From Calliopum simillimum (lineage: Eukaryota; Arthropoda; Insecta; Diptera; Lauxaniidae): DNA of 64,000 nucleotides. A program made the position numbers and the translations under genes. The DNA lies in contig OX638368.1 in assembly GCA_951812925.1 (NCBI GenBank), positions 123,031,309 to 123,095,308 of the forward strand, written 5' to 3'. Each line of letters begins with the position of its first letter. Position 1 is the stretch's first letter. This document shows positions 56,201-64,000 of this stretch, piece after piece. The notes below the pieces were generated by a model that had not been told where the DNA came from, ran no database searches, and saw only the letters and a list, made by a program, of their open reading frames with translations.

Positions 56201-57633
56201 CATTTGAGATAAATTACTTCTACGTATATGAATGAAATATAGCCCACATCAAGACATTTACAACGATATACCATAGATGGTGATCGGACGTCAAATGGCG
56301 GAACAATCAAATCAAATAGGATATTATTTAGAGGTCGAAAAAAAAATTTTTTTTTTTTCCTTAAAAATCAAAACCGATAAGCTTTCAAAATGGGGGGCTT
56401 ACAGCGAACTTTTTTTTTTTTGTTTGGGGATCGATACTATCTAATGTTCATCCACTCAGCTTTTCAATTGAAACCGTTCTTGGGAAAAGGACTTTATCTT
56501 TTGGAAATCAAGCTATTGTTGTATTCATAAAAATATTTAGAAGAGAACCTAAATAGTATGGTAAGCATTTTAAAAATGTTTCTGGTACAATTCGTCACAA
56601 AGTTATGGACGTTTGGAACTTTAACTAACTTTGACTAATTGTTTATCAGAAATCATACACCTTATCTATGTCACAAAAAAACAATTTAAAGGTGTAATCT
56701 TAAGAAATCTAAATGTCTGGTCCCTAACAAATGGAAAACAGTCTGCGGCCAGACTATCTAGACATGCATTTTAGTAATCTATAATTTCTAATAAATATCG
56801 GTAGATAACATCCACTCCTTTAAAGTTTGTACTCGTACGAGTAGGTACTTACTCATTGGGTATTGGTGTAGAGCCCGATCGATTTGTGTAGTTGACAACA
56901 GCATTGAATGTTTGATTGAACCATTGCCAGAAAATAACAGCCGGAGTTGTTTTGTAGAATGAAAGCATGCCTATTGATAAGTAAAATAACAAATTTTTAG
57001 CAAGGTCAAATGAGAGAATTTAGAGAATAAACAATATAATGAAAAAACTCTCACGGAAGCACGCATTTTAAATTGGTCTTATAGCAATTGATGCTGGTGA
57101 ATTTAAGCGTTGCGTCTTATTTCTTTTATGAAAAACAAAATTTACGTACAAATCGAGTAACAAGAGAGCAAATAAATTAGACGCCACCGCTTCTCATTTG
57201 ATCCACATTCAAGGTCAATTTCTAAGCGCATCACTATTCGCGAATAGCTTTTTTCACTCTCACTTTCTTTAAAATATGTGTGCTTTCACTTTTAAGTTCA
57301 GTGACAAGAGAATATATGCTACTTACATCCTGTTATGACCATGTTCATTGGCATTTGTGCAGACATACGTCCAATTAAAATTGATTTTTCTCCTGTTTCC
57401 GGATGAAATGCTGAATCATATAAATATTTTGCTTCCCATAGTTCTTCAACAGTATCACATTCTGGATCCCTGCCAGCCCTATAGTCAGCGACAATGCGTT
57501 TTGCACGTTCCAAACTTTCATTCGATGCCAATATATTTAAGGGATTGGTGAGACGGAAGAAATGCTTGAAACGATTTATGTATGTACTCTGATCGTACAT
57601 AGGCTGATCAATATCTATTTGAGGCAGCTTCAT
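50262..57633 (-). CDS. Sfxn1-3: Sideroflexin, copy B (319 aa, seven exons)
   Basis: Tandem paralogue of copy A with the same exon structure and phases: 57633-57327, 56970-56853, 54546-54471, 50935-50850, 50791-50664, 50593-50436 and 50348-50262 (960 nt with stop). All splice sites are GT-AG and no stop or frameshift is present. It differs from copy A at 28 of 319 residues (about 91% identity): eight in exon 1, none in exon 2, three in exon 3, two in exon 4, eight in exon 5, four in exon 6 and three in exon 7. The HPETGE motif, NYTNR and the WFNKGL end are conserved. Intron 3 has grown to 3.5 kb through transposons. Its upstream region is interrupted by a transposon block, so expression may differ from copy A. 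Confidence 0.95.
51690..52115. mobile_element. Foldback element in sideroflexin B intron 3
   Basis: Left words GACGCGTATATAAAATTGTG, GCGATAACTTATGAACGGTG and GTCGTACGATGAAAAG are answered in reverse by GTTCATGCGTTATCGCAATT and ACAATTGTATATACGCGTC. Related arms occur at 24890-25130 and at 61100-61450. No counterpart in copy A. Confidence 0.7.
53888..54042. mobile_element. 155-bp MITE with TAA target duplication, only in copy B
   Basis: Ends GGGGCTGTCCATAAACTCCG and CGGAGTTTATGGACAGCCCC are perfect complements, and GTGACGCT/AGCGTCAC extends the pairing. Flanked by TAA at 53885-53887 and 54043-54045. Copy A has the empty site (CTGTTAAGAATTTTG at 44521) with a single TAA at 44525-44527. Confidence 0.92.
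54104..54388. mobile_element. MITE, only in copy B intron 3
   Basis: Left ATATCGATACGTCCAACATA and AAAGTTGGTAACTC pair with GAGTTACCAACTTTTACGTT and GGATGTATCGATAT at the right. Copy A differs at this position and lacks both arms. Confidence 0.75.
54652..55625. mobile_element. ~970-bp foldback element with ~390-bp arms, only in copy B intron 3
   Basis: The left arm starts CACACACGGTGCTCTTGAAC and the right arm ends GTTCAAGAGCACCGTGCACA. Both arms give similar chance frames in opposite orientation ([14 protein letters not shown]). In copy A the sequence passes uninterrupted from AAGAACCACAC to TACTATTTAACATTTC near 45385-45405, marking the empty site. Confidence 0.85.
55995..56440. repeat. 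Dispersed repeat in sideroflexin B intron 2; other copy at 48991-49387
   Basis: Shares AAACTGAGATAATGAGTACA-type, ATATAGCCCACATC and CAAAATGGGGGGCTTACAGC blocks with 48991-49387; part of the left side is inverted between them. Non-coding. Confidence 0.7.
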
Positions 57634-57674
57634 GATGCTTAATTTTGTGTTTAGTTCTTTTTAAATTTTAAGTT

Positions 57675-57724
57675 CTGTAAATGGATTAGAATTTTGAGAA
57701 CTGTTAGATTCTTAAGATATTTAC
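57675..57724 (-). other. 50-bp intron in the 5' UTR of sideroflexin copy B
   Basis: GAAAG|GTAAAT to TTTACAG|AACTT on the minus strand, same length and sites as in copy A. Confidence 0.6.
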
Positions 57725-57760
57725 CTTTCAATGCAAAAATCGCATACGGAGTCATTTAAC

Positions 57761-57872
57761 TATGGGGGTTATCGTGAATAAATATTCCCGTGGAATTTTC
57801 TCAAACTGCCGTGAATTCTCTACTGCAGTTTAAGAAAATTCCCCGGGAATCTTGATACACGATAACCCCCTA
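57761..57872. mobile_element. 112-bp MITE, GTTATCGTGAATA family
   Basis: TATGGGGGTTATCGTG at the left and CACGATAACCCCCTA at the right, with inner arms GGAATTTTCTCAAACTG and CAGTTTAAGAAAATTCC. Related to 25630-25775. Confidence 0.85.
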
Positions 57873-57913
57873 TATAAATATTATTCGTTGTCGGAAGGGG
57901 ATAAAAATGTTTA

Positions 57914-58430
57914 GCGACCCCCACTAAGTTTACTTGTCCAATATTTCTTTCAAAAATAATAGCCCCCTTTTTCCACCCCTAAGTGGGCTCCCATACAAAA
58001 TTTTGTTAAAAATATAAAAAAAAATTCCCCATTGCCGGAAGAGGAAAAAAATGTTCACCGACCCCCATTAATTTTTCATCTTTAATATTTCTCTCAAACA
58101 TACTGCAACCTTTTTCCAACCGTTAAGGGGGCTCCCATACAGAATGTTGATAAAAATATTAAAAAAATGGCCTGGAGGCGAAAAAAATTTTTACCAACCC
58201 CCATTAATTTTTTCTCCACAACATTTTTCGCGAACATACTATTCTTTTTTTCCACCCCTTAAGGAGAAATATCAATTGATATTGCTATCTAAATTTTGTA
58301 TGGGAGGCCCCCTTAGGAGTGGATAAAAAGGGCTAGTATGTGTAAGAAAAATATTGAAGAGAAAAAATTAATGGGGGTATGTGAAAATTTTTTCCTCTCC
58401 CGGTAATGAGGAATTTTTTAATAGCTTTTT
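57914..58430. repeat. ~140-bp tandem array, three units plus an inverted partial unit
   Basis: GACCCCCA(T/C)TAA(T/G)TTT-like blocks recur at about 57914, 58058 and 58194, each followed by a TTTTTCCACCCC-like and a GGGCTCCCATACA-like block. From ~58290 the same blocks read in reverse (GTATGGGAGGCCCCC, TTAATGGGGGTATG). Confidence 0.7.
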
Positions 58431-59076
58431 TTTTTGGTTTTAATTCAAAAATCCCCATCACTATTGTCCGACAAGTGGTTCAGTATGTATTTAATATTCA
58501 AGAGAACAGTATAACAAAAAATGGTATCAATGGATAAATCCAAGGGTTGCACGAAACCCTTATCTTCAGTGCGTCCGACAATAAATAGACCCCCCTAGAA
58601 TTGTCCGACAATGTTACCACTTTATTTTGAATTTTTTTATTGAACGATTACATACACATGGTAATACATTTTTAATTTCGCAACTTTCATATATTCGGCG
58701 TGTCGGACTCTTTAAACTACTCAAATTTTTTGTCCGACAGGATTTTTTATACTTTTAAGATATTAAAAACTTTTGATTCGAATGAAAACCAAGATAATGG
58801 TAATAAGTAAATTTATTTCTATTTTAAAATCCATGTCTTTGTGATAGCTAGAACGGTAAACGCCCCACCACCATACTTCCCCACTCGAAGTCTCAGCAGT
58901 GTGCTCATGAATAATTTTTTTAGGCATAGGCCAACGGACTATTAGTTCAGACTATTTTAATTAAAGTCGCTCAAATAAAAAATGTTGTTATTCTTGTCAT
59001 TTACAGATAAGATAAGGGGATGAACCTAATTAAAAGTAAATTTTTTTGAAGTGAAACTTCTTTATATAAATTTTGT

Positions 59077-59541
59077 TGTAGGCCCAAAATTTCTTAAGTG
59101 AGCCACCTAAGAATTTAAACGTGAAAAGGCTCTAAAACTAGTAATGATTACTAGTATTGAAACAATTTTTTTCTAAAATATTTAGCATGAATCAGGGAAT
59201 AAAATAGTTTTTTGTTGGGTCCAAAATTTTTCATTTATTATTGAAAATCCCTATTTCAAATAAATAAATAGTAACTTAACCAACTTCTCCGCCTCTGAGA
59301 AAATTAAAAAAAAATGCGCGCACCCTTCAAACATTTAGAAACTTCAGTCCAAAAAAAAATTGGGGTTTTTGAGATGCTTTGCTTTTTTCTACTACTGAAA
59401 AAGACTAACATGGTATCACTATACCATTTTATTTCTTGGTCTATGCTAAATATTTTAAAAAAAATGTTTTCCAAAATCTTTACTAGTTACTACAAAAAAT
59501 CATTTTTTTAGGTGGCTCACTTGAGAAATTTTTGGCCTATA
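59077..59541. mobile_element. Foldback element at the right edge of the duplicated unit (copy B)
   Basis: TAGGCCCAAAATTTCTTAAG and TGAGCCACCTAA at the left pair with TTAGGTGGCTCACTTGAGAA and TTTTTGGCCTA at the right, continuing through ATTTAGCATGAATCAGGGAA. The matching element in copy A is at about 47873-48550. Confidence 0.75.
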
Positions 59542-60935
59542 AAGAACTGTGCTTGTGGAAGAAAAAGATGCAACAAAGAGTCGTATATAAAAGGAACCCT
59601 TGTGGTTCCATGTCATATTGACCTTAGTTTTTGTGACCATCATTTAGTAACAGAAAAATCTTGCGTATACAAATATGTAGTACAGTCTCGCCACTAAATC
59701 TAGATCTAGAAAATTAATAAGCAACACTCTTCATACTTTTGTGCCCAGTGATCATTTTGACATCAAAAAATTATCTGAAGTTGAAAGTTTGCAATCAAAA
59801 TGCATCAAGTTTTTTATATTTGCTAAATTTCTTCAGATTGGAAATTTACGCTATTTTTTGCATCTTATGGGATATTTTTTTTTTTGTAAAATTCTGACGA
59901 CTACAATTTTTTCTTATTTTTTTCATCGTACGTATGTGTTTAGCCCGCAATAAATATTTAATTTTCTTGCTTATCTTTATTTTTGAGATTATGCAATATT
60001 ATTTTGTTTACTGACTGAACTATATATAACAGAAATTTTAGTGCTCTTTGATACTAACTAAAAGACAAAGTACTATTTATATTGTCTTCAAAATAGTCTG
60101 TTGAGATGACCACTCGATTGCTCATTTTGAAGGTATGGAAATGTACTTAGTGATTTAGTTAGTATAAAAGAGCAGAGAAGCTTCGTGCATTTTCCATGTA
60201 GCTTAAAAAATTGTCAAAAACAGTGTTTTTAATTCGTCCTAAAGGTGAGGAAAAAACAAAGAACGATTTAATTCAAAAAGGTTTCGAAAAGAAAGGTTAA
60301 GTAACCTCAAAAGTAACGGAAAACCTCATATCTAAAAATTCAGACGTGATAGAGCAATTCAATTACCGGACTTAACTTTGGGATCGAAAAGTTAGTTAAA
60401 AATAACTAATCGTGCTTCTTTGTATTGATTTTCGTTTTTACAGGTTAGCGTCGACTTAACTCAATCCAGCTTAAAATTAAAAATTCGATTAAAAAACGCG
60501 TCCTGAGGATTTTCTTATTTTTTTTTTTTTTTAATATAATTAGTGACCTGCGTGAGAATATATAATTTTTTTTTTTAAATAATTCAACACGAAGGTTAAA
60601 ATATTTTCTCGACATCGGTGAATATATGAATTTGGTTTCTTTTTCATGTACATAGGGTGTAAACGATAAGGTAACGAAGTTTCTCGGAGGTGATTGAGGA
60701 GGCCTAGACTAACAAAAAAATGCTTATGGGTGGGGGTCTAAAATGTACCTCTGAGGAGTTATAGAGAAAACTGATTTTCTGACTTGTGTTACAAAAAAAC
60801 TTTTTTTTGGTTAAATTAAGTTTTGGAGAAAGTTTTGTCGCAAAAATGTTTTAGCTAATTGTATGAATTTTTCTAAAATGTTATTCGTTTATAGGGGTTA
60901 AAAGAATTTTGCAAAGTTCTGAACCTTTAAATTTG
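59542..60935. other. Intergenic, no gene seen
   Basis: AT-rich. A TATAAAAG box occurs at about 60163 but no convincing downstream coding frame follows. Short frames at 59512-59953 have no family signature. Confidence 0.45.
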
Positions 60936-61890
60936 ATCTTTTAAATTTTTTTCCTACTTTTTGACTTTGGCCATTTTAGTACGAAAAGGATCCTATTAGT
61001 CTAAGATCCGGCAGTAAAAAAACGTATCGTTTTTAGTTAAAATCTAGTTTTTACATATATTTATGAATGGGAGAACATATTTTTGGTGGGTTTCCTCTCA
61101 AAATGTGGCCGCAAGTATTATCAAATTGCGATAACTTATGAACCGTGAGTCTCACGGGGAAAAGTGTCAAAATCTTTATTAAGAAGAGTCATATGCTTTA
61201 CATGTAATTTTCATTATATTTAAAAAAAATTTACCGTTTGAGAATTATTTATTAAAAACCGATTTTTTTTACGCAATAAACAATAAACGTAAAAAAAATC
61301 GGTTTTTAATAAATAACTCCTAAGCGTTACATTTTTTTTACATATAATAATAATTACTTGTAGAGCATATAACTCTCCATAAAAAAGATCTGCGCACTTT
61401 TTCTCGTGCGACTCACGGTTCATAAGTTATCGCAATTTGATAATACTTGCGGCCACATTTTGAGAGGCAACCCACCAAAAATATGTTCTCCAATTCATAA
61501 ATACATGTAAAAACTAGATTTTGACTAAAAACACGATCGATACGTTTTTTTTACTGCCGGATCTCGTACTATATTAATATACCCTTTTATAATTTTATTT
61601 GAAATTTTCCTTTAATTTCCTTTAATTCGATAGTACATTCATTATATCAATTTTTGATTTAAGAGCAGAAAAATATACTTTTATGTAAAAGCACTCCCGT
61701 TACTCGTATGCTCGTAAAAAGCATATTTCGTTGACCTTAAATTAAAAAATTGGAATAGCAAATGTATTACCGAATTCAAGAAAATTTAAGGAAGATTTCA
61801 AATAAAATTATAAAGGGGTAAATTAATAGGATCCTTTTCATACTAAAATGGCCAAAGTCAAAAAGTAGGAAAAAAATTTTTAAAAATTGT
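60936..61890. mobile_element. Large foldback element with a nested MITE
   Basis: Outer arms: CCTACTTTTTGACTTTGGCC and TTAGTACGAAAAGGATCCTA (60950-60992) pair with 61823-61875. Inner arms: GATCCGGCAGTAAAAAAACG, TATTTTTGGTGGGTTTCC and ACTTGCGGCCACATTTTGAG-type words pair around a centre near 61280. The right arm is interrupted at 61573-61823 by a smaller inverted repeat. Non-coding. Confidence 0.8.
61573..61823. mobile_element. MITE nested in the foldback arm
   Basis: TACCCTTTTATAATTTTATT and GAAATTTTCCTTTAA pair with TTAAGGAAGATTTCAAATAA and AATTATAAAGGGGTA. It separates sequence that is continuous in the left arm (CCTATTAGTCTAAGATCCGG). Confidence 0.75.
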
Positions 61891-61959
61891 GAGTTCATTT
61901 CAGTTTAGATCCATTTAGAATTTTTTGCGAGTAATACTATTTTTTCTAGGTTACTTACA

Positions 61960-63135
61960 CAGCGCAACACATAAAAATATAACCAATGTCCACTATCTTC
62001 CCGTGATAGTACACCAAAAAATATGAGATACCTCTTCTCCCGTTTTGCACCTACACGTGCCTTTTTATCGACACATTTTTTGCCAAAATGTGATTTTTTC
62101 GGAAAAATAATTATTTTCTCAGGCTCATATTTTGCAAACCGTTCGGAATTCTGTTTTTCTCTCTGAAGCAAAGTTGTAGCCATTATCATGGCCAACAAAA
62201 ATTATGCACACATAAAATCGAAAAAATTTCATCTTCAAGGTCAAAATCACAAAAATGCTGAAAAAAGTCGACTTTTTTTATCTTTTCCCCTGAATCTTAT
62301 TTTGCGTAATCGATTAAGATCTGCGTTGACATCTCCGATTTTTATGAAAATTGATGAAAAGTTAGTATTTGATATACGTCTAACTGTGGTAAAATGATTT
62401 TTCGAAATTCCGAAAAAATCCAAGATGGCGGCCATATGAAGTCCGATCCAACCATCAGATACTCACATGTTTGAAAATTCATAGCTCCTCGGATTTTCAT
62501 CTGATTTTATTGAAATTTTTAGGGTAAGTGCAGATAGATATAAACTTTTGAAAAAAAAATTATATTAATTTTTTTTTTAAGTGGAAAATAGTTTTTTGCT
62601 TGGTGCACTCTTTTTATTTTTTTGAAACTATTTTTATTTAAAAGTAAATTTTATTATAATTATTTACCCATTATATAGCATTTTTAACAGTCTTTTTGAC
62701 CCCTTTTTCGAAAAACTTGTTTATAATGGGTTAACAAATTCTTCAAAAATATTCTAAAAAAATTTTACTAGGGGCCACCGAAAAAAAATACCGTCCGGAC
62801 GGTGGCAACTCTATATGGTAGCGCACGTGCAGCAACGACTCATGAAAAACACAATCTTAAACAACTTCAAAAATTCATAACTTGATAACCGTAAAAAATA
62901 CCACTATTTTGAAGCTTGGTAAATAATTATAATAAAATTTACTTTTAAATAAAAATAGTTTACTGAGAAAATGATTACTTTTCCGTAAAAATCACATTTT
63001 GGCAAAAAATGTGTCGATACCAAAAAAAAAAAAAAAAAAATTGCCGGTGTAGGTGCAAAACAGGAGAACAGTAATCTCATATTTTTTGGTGTACTATCAC
63101 GGGAAGATAGTGGGCGTTGGTTATATTTCCATGAC
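61960..63135. mobile_element. ~1.18-kb foldback element
   Basis: Left CCACTATCTTCCCGTGATAG, TTTTGGTGTACT inverse, TTTTGCACCTACAC and GACACATTTTTTGCC pair with 62985-63125 in reverse. A second paired segment is ACTATTTTTATTTAAAAGTA (62629-62648) with 62935-62960. It has no transposase frame. Confidence 0.8.
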
Positions 63136-64000
63136 TTCATAAATTACACACAGTGTTATTATATACAAATGAGGTAATGTTTGTTTGTCTGGCCTTTATT
63201 GGCTCGGAAACAATTCACCTGATTTTGATGAAATTTTCAAAGCGTACTAGAATCGTTTAGAGGAAGATCATGGGCTAGAAAAATGGGCGATGCCACGCCC
63301 TCTACTTTACATAATTCGTCTTACCTCTGAAACGGTTTGAGCCAGTTTAATGAAATTTGGTACAGATGTGAAGGGCATTAGGACAATTAATATCCATTGA
63401 AAAAATGGGCAAAATCACGCCATATCTCCGAAACTATTCAACGCAAATGTATGAAATTCAGTATACATATAAAGAACAGCAGGGCAAATAATATTCACTA
63501 AAAAAAATTAGAAGAATCACCGTTTAATGTTCACGAAGGGTTAATTTTTCAAAAAAAAAAATTTTAAATTATTCTTACTAATCCCTTTTTTGCAGTTATT
63601 TGTGGAAATAATATCAAACTATCGCTTTTATTAATTTCGCACAGAAAAACAAGTCATTTGACCTAATGTGCACCGGTGAATACATGAATTTACAGCGAAC
63701 GAACAAAGTGACCGAACTTTTTATTAAGAACTTACTATGACCTAAGCATTAATTTTAGTTCAAAGGATAAAGTTTGTATGCATAAACTTGAAATCATCTC
63801 TTAACTTGAAGGGTGTATGCTGTTAAAAATCCTTCATACATAATAAGGCAATTAGTGTTAATAGTTTTACTTGATGAACACTTAAAAGATTAAAGTTTTC
63901 TTTAAGATCATTAAATAAGTTTTATATCACAGCGTGTTACATTATAAATGTTTATTTCTGAATTTGTGATCGATAAGCGCTGTTATCAGTTTATTGAATT
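63136..64000. other. Intergenic, GGCGTGGC-family repeat remnants
   Basis: About 63200-63500 holds two to three degenerate units (AATGGGCGATGCCACGCCC, ATGAAATTTGGTACAGATGT, CCATATCTCCGAAAC), inverted relative to the array at 40766. Nothing recognisable after 63540. Confidence 0.55.

Larger units (their letters stand above)
57761..58937. mobile_element. Transposon block inserted just upstream of sideroflexin copy B
   Basis: Copies A and B are alike up to CGGAGTCA(C/T)TTAA (47690 in A, 57760 in B). B then has ~1.18 kb absent from A before similarity resumes at TTAGTT...TTTTAATTAA (58938). The block consists of a 112-bp MITE (57761-57872), a tandem array (57914-58430) and ~500 bp of unassigned sequence. 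Confidence 0.75.
49428..59533. repeat. Segmental duplication, copy B
   Basis: Homologous to 42030-48548 but ~3.6 kb longer, mainly because of insertions in intron 3 (51.0-53.0, 53.9-54.4 and 54.65-55.6 kb) and upstream of the first exon (57.76-58.94 kb). Both copies end on the same foldback element (59077-59541 here). Confidence 0.85.

Noticed and set aside
59512..59697. 61-codon frame with several cysteines and histidines
   Set aside because: Spacing does not match a zinc-finger pattern and the start lies in a foldback arm.
60150..60260. TATAAAAG at 60163 as promoter of an unlisted gene
   Set aside because: No coding frame or splice structure downstream; such boxes are common by chance in AT-rich DNA.

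Overview
The window looks like a piece of an AT-rich higher-fly (Diptera, probably schizophoran) nuclear genome. The genes are split by short GT-AG introns and a few very long ones, the encoded proteins match fly versions of conserved eukaryotic families, and most of the remaining DNA is degraded transposons, MITEs and foldback elements. I cannot name the species from sequence alone.

Layout, left to right. (1) 1-~6360: the 5' half of a minus-strand Ty3/Gypsy LTR retrotransposon (pol fragment, gag, leader, tRNA-Lys-type primer site, ~2.5 kb LTR). (2) 8477-15048, plus strand: a four-exon BOD1/Shg1-domain gene (973 aa). (3) 15.2-21.9 kb: no gene; Tc1-family relic and dispersed repeats. (4) 21966-38011, minus strand: a complete six-exon mitoferrin gene (405 aa). 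Its 13.3 kb first intron holds a non-autonomous Helitron, an unusual X-Y-X'-Y' inverted structure, a broken two-exon plus-strand gene remnant and a Tc1/mariner relic with one part inverted. (5) 38-42 kb: intergenic, with a 121-bp tandem repeat and a hAT-type MITE. (6) 42842-47561 and 50262-57633, both minus strand: two intact seven-exon sideroflexin genes (319 aa each, 28 amino-acid differences by my exon-by-exon comparison), a tandem segmental duplication that includes flanking and intronic DNA. (7) 57.8-64 kb: no gene; a transposon block just upstream of sideroflexin copy B, then large foldback elements.

Functional theme: mitoferrin (inner-membrane iron importer) and two sideroflexins (inner-membrane serine/amino-acid carriers of one-carbon metabolism) lie consecutively on one strand, so the right half is a small cluster of mitochondrial carrier genes. 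The two sideroflexin copies also act as an internal control: insertions present in one copy and absent at the matching site of the other can be recognised as post-duplication transposon insertions, with target-site duplications visible. All exon junctions were worked out by hand from GT-AG sites, reading-frame continuity and family similarity; no alignment or database search was run.
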